From an uncultured Lachnospiraceae bacterium (lineage in GTDB: Bacteria; Bacillota; Clostridia; Lachnospirales; Lachnospiraceae): a stretch of DNA of 10,732 bases. This document shows positions 1-6,938 of this stretch, one piece after another. The stretch is from assembly GCA_902782715.1 (NCBI GenBank), contig CACZOG010000273.1, positions 1 to 10,732 of the forward strand, given 5' to 3'. Under the pieces are notes generated by a model. It was not told where the DNA came from, searched no databases, and saw only the letters and a program-made list of their open reading frames with translations. Positions within the stretch are counted from its first letter, which is position 1. Every line of letters begins with the position of its first letter. The translations under genes and the position numbers were made by a program.

Positions 1-128
1 CATCCGCTCTCACCAAGCAATCCGACTATGCTGCCCGAATTAACGTACAGATTAATATTCTTTACGCCCTTATCGGACTTAGGATACATATATGTAACAT
101 TTTTTAATTCACAAACTTTTTCAGACAT
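1..128 (-). CDS. Peptide ABC transporter ATPase 2 (OppF/DppF-type), N-terminal fragment
   Basis: This is the start of a second ATP-binding subunit of the peptide importer; the gene runs off the left edge after 42 codons. The visible residues begin MSEKVCELKNVTYMYPKSDK and end in GLLGESG, the first half of a Walker A loop (expected GESGxGKS; the two bases at the edge, TG, would fit a cysteine codon, GESGCGKS). The sequence is an ABC beta-strand plus Walker A arrangement. It starts 8 nt after the stop of the preceding ATPase gene, so it is very probably co-transcribed and forms the ATPase heterodimer with it. The start is the first ATG after that stop; the region in front of it (GATCTGATCT) shows no good Shine-Dalgarno, which suggests translational coupling. 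The N-terminus is short for OppF, with only about 34 residues before Walker A. The OppF/DppF assignment rests on position and on this fragment. Confidence 0.82.
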   Translation of the reverse strand, partial: MSEKVCELKNVTYMYPKSDKGVKNINLYVNSGSIVGLLGESG

Positions 129-136
129 AGATCAGA

Positions 137-907
137 TCAGAATATCAACTGCCTCGTATAATCATTCTTGGGGTTCTCGAAGATCTCCTTAACGCTTCCT
201 TCTTCGACAACCAGCCCATCCTTCATAACCACTACCTTATCGCATAAAGCCTTAATTACAGATAAATCATGCGAGATAAAAAGGATCGAAGTTCCCGTCT
301 CGCGGTTTAATTCTTTTAACACATCGATTATCTTCTTTTGAACCGTTACATCCAGAGCGGTCGTCGGCTCATCGCATATCAACAGTTTAGGTTTTAATAC
401 CAAAGCTGCGGCAATCATCGCCCTTTGTCTCTGACCACCGGAAATCTGATGAGGATAAGAATCATAGATTCGCTCTGCATCCTCAAGACCTACACTCTTC
501 ATAAGTTCCAATGCACGTGCCTTCATATCCTCTTTGGAAAGCCCCAGAGACTTCTTTCTTATACGCATGGCCTCTTCAACCTGAGGACCTACTTTAAGCA
601 CGGGATTCATCGAATTAAGGGGGTCCTGAAACACGAAACCTATTTCATTACCCTGAATGGCTCTTATCTCCTTACGCGACGAATTAAGAAGATCCACGCC
701 GTCAAGATCAATGCTTCCGGACTTTGTCAGATCTTTACGGTTTAAAAGACCTGCAATGGCCATGGCGGTCATACTTTTGCCCGAGCCCGATTCTCCGACG
801 ATACCGAGGATCTCTCCGTCATTTATCGTAAAATCAACATCTTTTACGGCAACTTCGGGCAATTCATGGTCGAAAAATTCAATTTTTAAATCTTTTACTG
901 TAAGCAT
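137..907 (-). CDS. dppD: Peptide ABC transporter ATPase 1 (DppD/OppD-like, short form)
   Basis: Cytoplasmic ATP-hydrolysing subunit of the peptide/nickel-type (DppD/OppD/NikD) importer. All ABC motifs are visible in 256 residues: Walker A GESGSGKS (38-45), Q-loop FVFQDP (91-96), signature ISGGQRQR (155-162), Walker B LLICDEP (175-181) and the H-loop histidine (ISHDLS, H213). The phrase FQDPLNSMNP is typical of the peptide/nickel branch. The protein stops at NDYTRQLIF, right where OppD/DppD proteins normally continue into a C-terminal extension, so it resembles the short NikD form. The ATG at 907 gives the canonical N-terminus MLTVKDLKIEF; it lies inside the end of the upstream permease gene (29-nt overlap), with a GGAG sequence about 12 nt upstream. 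The substrate cannot be read from the sequence. Confidence 0.93.
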   Translation of the reverse strand: MLTVKDLKIEFFDHELPEVAVKDVDFTINDGEILGIVGESGSGKSMTAMAIAGLLNRKDLTKSGSIDLDGVDLLNSSRKEIRAIQGNEIGFVFQDPLNSMNPVLKVGPQVEEAMRIRKKSLGLSKEDMKARALELMKSVGLEDAERIYDSYPHQISGGQRQRAMIAAALVLKPKLLICDEPTTALDVTVQKKIIDVLKELNRETGTSILFISHDLSVIKALCDKVVVMKDGLVVEEGSVKEIFENPKNDYTRQLIF

Positions 908-1700
908 GATGGAATGATTCTCCGCTTGAAATTAACCCGATTCCCAGTAGCAGCAAGATAAGCATTACCGCAGGGAATGATACCATATAAAAAGCACTTC
1001 TTATATATCCGCCGGCATCGGATAAAAGGGTTCCCAGAGATGCCAGAGGAGGCTGTACGCCTATACCGAGGAAGCTTAAACCCGCCTCAGCCAGAATACA
1101 GTTGTTAAAAGCAATAAACACACAGTTAACGAATGTCTCCATTACGTTCGGTAAGATATGCACGAAAAGGATCCTGGCCGTAGAGATATTCAAAAGCTTC
1201 GCCATTTTGACATATTCAAGTTCTCTCTGCTTCCTGAATTCGGAACGCATCATCTTCGAAAATGAAGGAATGATCGCTATACCGAGAGCCAGTGTGACCT
1301 GAACCATGCCTGAGCCGAACAAAGACACAAAAACAAGCGCCAGCAGTAAGGACGGAATGGCAAACAAAACATCGATTATACTCATTAAAATATCATCGAT
1401 TATCCCGCCGAAATAACCGCAAAGCGCTCCTATTACGGTACCGAAGAAGGTACCTATGCATACACTGAAAAATGAAACGGCTATTGATATTCCCATACCC
1501 GTCTGGGTTCTTTTGAGAATATCCCTTCCGAATTCGTCGCACCCGAAAGGATGTAACAAGGACGGGCCTTTCAGAATCAGTTCTTTATTCATGGTGTCAA
1601 AAGAATTACGGTTTAAGAAACCTGCGAGAATAAAAATGATCATTAGCGAAACGATCGCTATTCCCGTTATCTTTTGAGCATTTAATTTATATTTATTCAT
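879..1700 (-). CDS. dppC: Peptide ABC transporter permease 2 (DppC/OppC-like)
   Basis: Integral membrane permease of the peptide importer, 273 residues. Family landmarks are an N-terminal membrane segment (about 12-29), HPFGCDEFGRDIL (50-62, the usual HPLGTDxxGRD motif), the EAA coupling loop EYVKMAKLLNIS.ARILFVHILPN (about 162-185), which contacts the ATPases, and EAGLSFLGIGVQPP (205-218), diagnostic of the DppC/OppC branch. Several further hydrophobic helices follow the first (about 70-95, 103-128, 132-148, 187-203, 238-257). The start ATG overlaps the last 8 nt of the PseG-like gene (ATGAATAA), and no convincing ribosome binding site precedes it, which points to coupled translation with that gene. 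Its 3' end overlaps the ATPase gene by 29 nt. It pairs with the DppB-type permease encoded beyond the intervening PseG-like gene. Confidence 0.93.
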   Translation of the reverse strand: MNKYKLNAQKITGIAIVSLMIIFILAGFLNRNSFDTMNKELILKGPSLLHPFGCDEFGRDILKRTQTGMGISIAVSFFSVCIGTFFGTVIGALCGYFGGIIDDILMSIIDVLFAIPSLLLALVFVSLFGSGMVQVTLALGIAIIPSFSKMMRSEFRKQRELEYVKMAKLLNISTARILFVHILPNVMETFVNCVFIAFNNCILAEAGLSFLGIGVQPPLASLGTLLSDAGGYIRSAFYMVSFPAVMLILLLLGIGLISSGESFHHAYSKRFKN

Positions 1701-2715
1701 AATTCATTATTGCTTTGGCAAGATTCTTGGTTCCTCTTCCCAGATTGAGTTCGGCAATATTCGCTTTTAATTTCTTTCTGGTATCTTCATATGCAAGCGA
1801 GGTTACACCGTTTACCAGATCGCCGTAGAACTTGTTTGACTTGCTGACGTAATCGCCTCCGTAAACCATAAGGTCACGCTGCGTTAAGGAAGCAAGAAGC
1901 ATATTCTGGGAATAATCGCTTAAGAAAACACATGAAGGGATCGAATAAGAAAGCAGATCATAGCATATTGAATCCGCACTCGTTACAGCGATATCGCACA
2001 TCTTAAGCAATTTGGACATATTTGAAACGTCCTGCTCTATTATTATCTGAGAAGATGAATTACTCATCTTATAAAGTATGTCTCTGGTAGCTGAATTCTT
2101 CGACGTCATAACACGAAGTCTGACGCTGTCGTCGATACAGTCAAGGAGTGAATCGACAATACCCGGAGCAAGTTCATGCGTATCATTCTCTCCGGTATAT
2201 ACAAAAATGGAATTGATGTCGGGTTTTGAAACAGTTGAACCTATAACGGCGGTCTCGTCTCCGAAAGGAGCATAATCTATTCCGAGAAGCAATTGTGTGG
2301 TTCCTGTATATTTCGTCAGATAATCGAGTCTGTCGACATAGAGATTGTAATTGACCAGACAGTCGACATCATATACATCATAGAGATAATCTTCTATCAG
2401 AACGACTTTGCATACTTCCTTTAGGGATTTGAAAGCCGCATCGGACACATCGTAGGAATCCACAACGCAGACACCTGCTTTAGTTTCGGTAACAATATCT
2501 TTCAGGAAACTGATGGCCTTCTCACTGCCTAATTTCATCGAAGGCACAGTCTTATATTCCATGAAATTGTTTTCCAATATGGAAACATCCGAATCTTCTC
2601 TTGTTACAAAAAGCGCATTGCCCCCCAGCAATTTTACGGCTTTTGCAATTGCGATACATCTTTTCATATGACCTTTGCCGATCATAGAATTAGCATCAAC
2701 CCTGAAAATAACCAT
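1693..2715 (-). CDS. PseG/SpsG-like GT-B-fold protein (UDP-sugar hydrolase or glycosyltransferase family) inside the peptide transporter operon
   Basis: A 340-residue soluble protein without signal peptide or membrane helix. It resembles PseG/SpsG, the family whose characterised members release UDP from UDP-2,4-diacetamido-trideoxy-altrose in pseudaminic acid synthesis; the fold is shared with MurG. Matches in order: FRVDANSMIGKGHMKRC (4-20; the family's RADAS.xIGTGHxMRC, with the catalytic histidine equivalent to H16); VVDSYDV (84-90; usually VVDHYxxD); VLIEDY...DCLVNYNL (105-125; usually DDLA...DLLLNQNL); LLLGIDYAPF (142-151; usually LLGPxYALL); FVYTGEND at the start of the second domain (171-178; usually SFGGSD); SNMSKLLKMCDIAVTSADSI (231-250; usually NMAELM..DLAIGAGGST); and a Q-N pair at 270-271. 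A GGGGTG ribosome binding site lies 5 nt before the ATG. The gene sits 19 nt after dppB and overlaps dppC by 8 nt, so it belongs to the operon. Several pocket motifs are altered, so the substrate is uncertain; family assignment is good, function is not. Confidence 0.72.
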   Translation of the reverse strand: MVIFRVDANSMIGKGHMKRCIAIAKAVKLLGGNALFVTREDSDVSILENNFMEYKTVPSMKLGSEKAISFLKDIVTETKAGVCVVDSYDVSDAAFKSLKEVCKVVLIEDYLYDVYDVDCLVNYNLYVDRLDYLTKYTGTTQLLLGIDYAPFGDETAVIGSTVSKPDINSIFVYTGENDTHELAPGIVDSLLDCIDDSVRLRVMTSKNSATRDILYKMSNSSSQIIIEQDVSNMSKLLKMCDIAVTSADSICYDLLSYSIPSCVFLSDYSQNMLLASLTQRDLMVYGGDYVSKSNKFYGDLVNGVTSLAYEDTRKKLKANIAELNLGRGTKNLAKAIMNYE

Positions 2716-2734
2716 ATTTACACCCCAAAAATTA

Positions 2735-3676
2735 TCAGATTCTTACCCTCGGATCCAAAATCGCATGTATCACATCCGTGATAAAACTAATAACCATTAT
2801 AAACAAAGCTATCATCAAAACTTCCGCTTCTACCACGGGAAAATCCCTGGTGGAAATGGAACTTATAAGCATCTGTCCCAAACCGGGTATCGAAAATACC
2901 TGCTCGATCACAATTCCGGAACATATCATGTCCGCGGCTATCATTCCGATAAAAGTAATTGTCGGCATTACCGCGTTCTTTAAAACATGTCTGTATAAAA
3001 GACCTGTCGTGTTATTTCCTCTCGCATATGCGGTCAGGGAATAATCCTTATCCGCTTCCTCGAGGATATTACCCCTTAAAAGCCTGATGCACATCGCTAT
3101 TTTGGGAATCGCGAGCGCAACCGCAGGGAAAATCAGAAAATATAAGAAACCTCCGAAATCAGCTTTATACGATACATATCCGCCGGGCCTGAAAAGTTTG
3201 AATACCATTCCGAAGAGAAATGTTATCAAAAGACCTAAAACGAAGGAAGGTATCGACATAGCCGTCTGATTAAGCGGGATCATTATCTTATCAATCAATC
3301 CGCCAGTATGTTTTGCAACATATACGCCGAGCGGAAATGATACAACCACAACGATCATAAGTGACATGACCGATAAAAACAGGTTGATCACCATCTTTTC
3401 TTTTAAAAGATTCGATACGCTTATTCCGTATGTATACGATACACCGAAATCAAGTGTAAATACGGATGTTACAAACTGGAAGTATCTTAATATAAAAGGC
3501 TTATCCAGCCCCCATTTAACACGAAGAGCTTCTACCGCTTCCGGTGTTGCTCTGGTGCCCAGCTTGTCCACTGCAGGGTCACCGGGCACCAGTTCAAATA
3601 TCAGAAATATAACAAAACTCGTAATAAGCAGGGTAATAATCAATAGTATTAACTTTTTGATTATATATTTGCCCAT
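2735..3676 (-). CDS. dppB: Peptide ABC transporter permease 1 (DppB/OppB-like)
   Basis: Integral membrane permease of the peptide importer, 313 residues, close to the usual DppB length. Visible landmarks: first membrane helix (about 5-28) followed by FELVPGDPA (27-35), the classic DppB/OppB signature; the amphipathic stretch VEALRVKWGLDKP (48-60); membrane helices near 98-120, 138-160, 178-193, 235-256 and 283-305; the EAA coupling loop around 210-238 (DYSLTAYARGNN...YRHVLKNAVMP), somewhat divergent from the common RAKG form; FSIPGLGQML (261-270); and the terminal LDPRVRI. The start lies only 3 nt after the stop of the substrate-binding protein gene (TAGTTAATG), with AAGGCGG inside the end of that gene as ribosome binding site. 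The PseG-like gene intervenes before its partner permease. Confidence 0.94.
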   Translation of the reverse strand: MGKYIIKKLILLIITLLITSFVIFLIFELVPGDPAVDKLGTRATPEAVEALRVKWGLDKPFILRYFQFVTSVFTLDFGVSYTYGISVSNLLKEKMVINLFLSVMSLMIVVVVSFPLGVYVAKHTGGLIDKIMIPLNQTAMSIPSFVLGLLITFLFGMVFKLFRPGGYVSYKADFGGFLYFLIFPAVALAIPKIAMCIRLLRGNILEEADKDYSLTAYARGNNTTGLLYRHVLKNAVMPTITFIGMIAADMICSGIVIEQVFSIPGLGQMLISSISTRDFPVVEAEVLMIALFIMVISFITDVIHAILDPRVRI

Positions 3677-3679
3677 TAA

Positions 3680-5194
3680 CTATTTTACCGCCTTAATCTT
3701 TGTTAAATCCATTACATACAAAGGATAGAAAGTATATCCCTCAAATGCTTTGTTTAAAGCTACAAAATCAGGTAAATCCTGAATGTACACATTAGCGGCA
3801 TCAGAATTAAGTATCGATGCGCATTTCTTGTAATTTGCTGTTGCATCTTCATCAGTGAAACTGTCGACTGCAGCCTTGTATGCCTCATCGTAACTTAAAT
3901 TGCTGTAATTGGTGAAGTTATCGGATGCATCTGAAGTAAATCTTGATAAAAGAGCATTTGCGCTTAAGTTTGCAGCATCTACACCGATAACGGTACTTTC
4001 ATATTTTCTTCCGAGATATACGTCTGAGATCCATGTATCCCAGTCAACTTTCTGAATCTCTGCATTGATACCGATCTGTGCAAGTTCATTCTTGAGTACC
4101 TGTGCGGTATCAACATGCTGATCGTAGTTTGAAGGAACTGTAATGGTCATGTTAAATCCGTCGGGATAAGCACTTTGGGCCATGCATTCCTTTGCAGCTT
4201 CAAGATCGTAATCATAAACGCTTGATAATGTTTCGTCGTAGTACTTTCCGAAGTTAGGATAAATGCTTGTACCGATCTTGGTACCGTATCCGTCGGATAC
4301 GAAGTCCATAACTTCTTCGGAACTAACTACATAGTTCATTGCCTTTCTTACATAGATGTCTTTAAAAGGCTCAAAATCATGATTAAGATACAAAGCCTGA
4401 ACAAGGTTCATTGTACCTTCGTAGATCTTAAAGTCTGAATTTGCAAGCTCGTTTTTCTGACCTTTTGTAAGATGGATACACATATCAAGTGTTCCGCCTT
4501 CAAGTTCCATAGCGATCGTATCGGGATTCGTACAGATCTTGAAAGTTACGTTTTTGATATTTCCACCCTCTCCCCAGTAATCGTCGAATTTCTCGAATAC
4601 AACGTTCTGAAGAGGTGTTCTCGAAACATATTTATAAGGTCCCGTTCCGATGCATACATTGTCGGGATCTGCATTGTTCTTGGGTATGATCGCAGCTTCA
4701 ACGCTGGCAAGATACGAAAGAAATGCGGAATCCGGCTTTTCGAGTTTGATCTCGATAGTATCATTCGAAACAACATTAACTTCGGTTATATTTGAAAATG
4801 CCGAACTAACGGGTTCCGATCCGCTGCGTCCGGCAAATTTGTTGATTGAATATTCCAAGTCTTCAATCGTAACCGCTTTGCCGTCGTGGAATTTAATTCC
4901 GTCTCTTAACTTAAACGTGTAACTTAATTTGTCCTCTGACACTTCTACGCTTTGGGCTACTGCAGGCACGATGTTTCCGTCGCTATCGGGTTTTACCAAT
5001 CCCTCAAATACATTGAAAAAGATTTCCTTGGTTCCTGCCGCCACCATCTTGTGGGGGTCAAGACTCTCATCAATGTCCTGAGCGATACCGATAGTTATAG
5101 AATCGGTGTTCTTTGCCTTATCGTCTGTGCAAGCACACAGTACAGTAGTCAAAGCGAGTAATGAAAAGAGAACGAGAGTTCTTAACTTTTTCAT
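3680..5194 (-). CDS. Peptide ABC transporter substrate-binding lipoprotein (SBP family 5)
   Basis: Extracellular solute-binding lipoprotein of the peptide/nickel importer family, 504 residues, normal for the family. The N-terminus is a lipoprotein signal: MKKLR, a hydrophobic run 7-19, then a lipobox read as LCAC with C22 as the lipidated cysteine. Family marks are DPHKMVAAG (46-54), FEGLVK (63-68), YTFKLRDGIKFHDGK (92-106), IGTGPYKY (182-189) and YVRKAMNYVV (281-290; the usual D.RVRQALNYAID region). It is the first gene of the transporter operon. AAAGGG lies about 8 nt before the ATG. The 40 nt between the nrdR terminator and this gene hold only a weak promoter match (TTATTT, 17 nt, TAAAAT), with the first element inside the terminator hairpin. 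Ligand specificity cannot be deduced; high SBP abundance relative to the permeases would be usual. Confidence 0.94.
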   Translation of the reverse strand: MKKLRTLVLFSLLALTTVLCACTDDKAKNTDSITIGIAQDIDESLDPHKMVAAGTKEIFFNVFEGLVKPDSDGNIVPAVAQSVEVSEDKLSYTFKLRDGIKFHDGKAVTIEDLEYSINKFAGRSGSEPVSSAFSNITEVNVVSNDTIEIKLEKPDSAFLSYLASVEAAIIPKNNADPDNVCIGTGPYKYVSRTPLQNVVFEKFDDYWGEGGNIKNVTFKICTNPDTIAMELEGGTLDMCIHLTKGQKNELANSDFKIYEGTMNLVQALYLNHDFEPFKDIYVRKAMNYVVSSEEVMDFVSDGYGTKIGTSIYPNFGKYYDETLSSVYDYDLEAAKECMAQSAYPDGFNMTITVPSNYDQHVDTAQVLKNELAQIGINAEIQKVDWDTWISDVYLGRKYESTVIGVDAANLSANALLSRFTSDASDNFTNYSNLSYDEAYKAAVDSFTDEDATANYKKCASILNSDAANVYIQDLPDFVALNKAFEGYTFYPLYVMDLTKIKAVK

Positions 5195-5222
5195 AACTCT
5201 ACCCTTTCTATAAAAAAATATT

Positions 5223-5260
5223 TTATTTACAAAAGGGACCGTAAATAACGGTCCCGCTTT
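5223..5260 (-). terminator. Rho-independent terminator after nrdR
   Basis: On the minus strand, just after the nrdR stop, a perfect 8-bp stem GGGACCGT / ACGGTCCC (5255-5248 and 5242-5235) closes a 5-base TATTT loop and is followed by TTTTG and an A/T-rich stretch. AAAG precedes the stem and can pair with the TTTT, extending it. The plus-strand reading lacks a good T run, and no plus-strand gene ends here. It separates the division operon from the peptide transporter operon; the short T tract suggests some readthrough may occur. Confidence 0.85.
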
Positions 5261-5263
5261 GTA

Positions 5264-5713
5264 CTAATTGAGCATCTTTTTTAATTCATCCATGAATGTA
5301 TTTACATCTTTGAATTCTCTGTATACAGATGCAAAACGAACATATGCAACGGGATCCAAATCCTTGAGTTTATCCATGATCAACTCGCCAATTGTATCCG
5401 AACCGACTTCCTTATCTTCATTGCAGAATATTTCGGTTTCTATCTCATCCACAAGGTCTCTTATCTGAGCTGCAGATACAGGTCTCTTGTGACATGCTCT
5501 TAAAATACCGTCCTCAATCTTCTTACGATTGTAGGCTTCTCTGTTATTGTCTTTCTTTCTGACAATAAGGGGAATCGTTTCTATCTGCTCATATGTCGTA
5601 AATCTTTTCTGACATTCGTCGCAAACTCTTCTTCGTCTGATTGAATTCTTGTCTTCCACAGGTCTGGAGTCTATAACTCTCGTATTCTCATGGTTGCAGA
5701 ACGGACATCTCAT
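5264..5713 (-). CDS. nrdR: Transcriptional repressor NrdR
   Basis: NrdR represses ribonucleotide reductase genes in response to the ATP/dATP ratio. The 149-residue protein has the full family architecture: an N-terminal zinc ribbon with MRCPFC (C3, C6) and VCDEC (C31, C34), the intervening DSRPVED.NSIRRRR motif (15-29), FTTYEQIE (38-45), then an ATP-cone domain from about residue 48 to 138 (VRKKDNNREAYNRKKI..GI, and ending VAYVRFASVYREF). Length and motifs match typical NrdR closely. It starts 9 nt after the ftsZ stop with GAGAGGA upstream and is followed by a terminator, so it is the last gene of the ftsZ operon. No ribonucleotide reductase gene is in the window. Confidence 0.98.
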   Translation of the reverse strand: MRCPFCNHENTRVIDSRPVEDKNSIRRRRVCDECQKRFTTYEQIETIPLIVRKKDNNREAYNRKKIEDGILRACHKRPVSAAQIRDLVDEIETEIFCNEDKEVGSDTIGELIMDKLKDLDPVAYVRFASVYREFKDVNTFMDELKKMLN

Positions 5714-5722
5714 AATTTATAC

Positions 5723-6901
5723 CTATTCCTCTCTGTTTGTTTTCTTTACAAAAGTGGGAACCGTAATCTTGCTTGATTCATTGCTTCTTACAATGCTTGC
5801 TTCATTTCTTACGGGTTTTCTAACCGTTGATGTAGCAGGAATGCTTGATCTCTGAATCGTAGGTCTTACTCTGCCGGGTTCATAGGAAGACGTCTGAGTC
5901 GGTGTCTGAAGAACAGGTCTTCTCAACATTGTATCTTCTGCATGAAGTCCTGTGGCAATTACAGTAACCGTACATGAATCCGATCCGTTTTCCTCTGATA
6001 AGAAGCCGCCGAATACATTAGCCTGTGAACCGCATTTCTCGAGGAGTCTCTTGCCGACACCTGTGAAATCTTTAAATTTAACTTTACCCTGAACATAGTA
6101 TACAACATCGGAAGCTCCGACAATGTCTGTTTCAAGGATCTGATTCTCAATTGCGAGATTGCAGGCATCGATACCCTTGTTATCGCCTGATGCCTGTCCG
6201 ATACCGATGTAGATGTCACCCTTATCGGTCATCGCTTTCTTAAGGTCTGCAAAGTCGAGGTTGAAATCACCCTGTCTGTTGATGATATCGGTAATACCGG
6301 AAAGTGAATGCTCAAGGATCTCATCGGCTTTCTTCATAGCCATCTTTGCATCCATATCATCGTCAGCAACTTTGAATATATTGTCATTCTTGATAATGAT
6401 AATCGAATCTACTACTTCACGAAGTTTAGCGATACCTTCTTCTGCGTATCTTTCACGTACCGCACCTTCGAACGAGAAAGGTTTTGTAACAATGCCGACT
6501 GTAAGGATTCCCAATTCCTTAGCAATCTGTGCAACGATGGGAGCTGCGCCTGTACCTGTTCCGCCGCCCATACCGCATGTAACGAATACCATGTCGGCAC
6601 CTGTCAGTGCAGCTTCAAGTTCGTCTACGCTTTCCTTAGCGGCGCCTTCGCCGATTGAGGGATCTCCGCCTGCGCCCAAACCTTTTGTAAGTCTTTCACC
6701 TATACCGATCAATTTGGGTGCCTTGCAGCATGCCAAATCCTGTTTGTCTGTATTAATACCAATAAATTCAACACCCTGAACGTTGTCGTCGATCATTCTG
6801 TTGATAGCGTTGTTTCCCGCTCCGCCGACACCGACTACAATAATACGTGCAACTACATTAAATTCGTTTGGTTTAATCTCAATCGACATAACCTGGGACA
6901 T
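5723..6901 (-). CDS. ftsZ: Cell division protein FtsZ
   Basis: Tubulin-like GTPase that polymerises at midcell and recruits the divisome. Of 392 residues, the GTPase domain shows VVGVGGAGNNAINRM (22-36), GINTDKQDL (48-56), the tubulin signature GGGTGTGAAP (112-121) and the T7 synergy loop NLDFADL (214-220) with the two aspartates needed for catalysis across the polymer interface. A linker rich in S, T, P, R and Q (about 326-378) leads to a C-terminal peptide ITVPTFVKK (379-387), the binding site for partners such as FtsA/SepF. The ATG at 6901 is chosen because GAGGAGG lies 8 nt upstream; the reading frame stays open to 6967, but that would add 22 unlikely residues. The segment after the T7 loop (about 223-320) departs clearly from consensus FtsZ, for example MTDKGDIYIGIG and VVYYVQGKVKFKDF. 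Co-transcribed with nrdR. Confidence 0.97.
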   Translation of the reverse strand: MSQVMSIEIKPNEFNVVARIIVVGVGGAGNNAINRMIDDNVQGVEFIGINTDKQDLACCKAPKLIGIGERLTKGLGAGGDPSIGEGAAKESVDELEAALTGADMVFVTCGMGGGTGTGAAPIVAQIAKELGILTVGIVTKPFSFEGAVRERYAEEGIAKLREVVDSIIIIKNDNIFKVADDDMDAKMAMKKADEILEHSLSGITDIINRQGDFNLDFADLKKAMTDKGDIYIGIGQASGDNKGIDACNLAIENQILETDIVGASDVVYYVQGKVKFKDFTGVGKRLLEKCGSQANVFGGFLSEENGSDSCTVTVIATGLHAEDTMLRRPVLQTPTQTSSYEPGRVRPTIQRSSIPATSTVRKPVRNEASIVRSNESSKITVPTFVKKTNREE

Positions 6902-6909
6902 TTTCAATT

Positions 6910-6916
6910 CCTCCTC
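6910..6916 (-). promoter_or_regulatory. Strong ribosome binding site of ftsZ
   Basis: GAGGAGG on the minus strand, 8 nt before the ATG at 6901. It is the best Shine-Dalgarno sequence in the window and fixes the ftsZ start against the upstream in-frame ATG at 6967. Confidence 0.9.
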
Positions 6917-6938
6917 GTATAAACACACATATATTGAT

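Noticed and set aside
120..142. Tandem TGATC repeat at the junction of the two ATPase genes
   Set aside because: Only two short copies, one containing the dppD stop codon; no sign of a larger repeat or insertion.
1693..2715. MurG identity for the GT-B protein
   Set aside because: The N-terminal motif (RVDANSMIGKGHMKRC) and the DSY, NYNL and LLG landmarks follow PseG/SpsG and not MurG's GGTGGH and donor-site signature; the protein is also shorter at the C-terminal domain.
6213..6779. 188-codon open frame on the plus strand opposite ftsZ
   Set aside because: It lies wholly antisense to the conserved FtsZ GTPase domain, has low-complexity Ser/Ile/Pro composition expected of a codon-complement shadow, and no ribosome binding site or family match.
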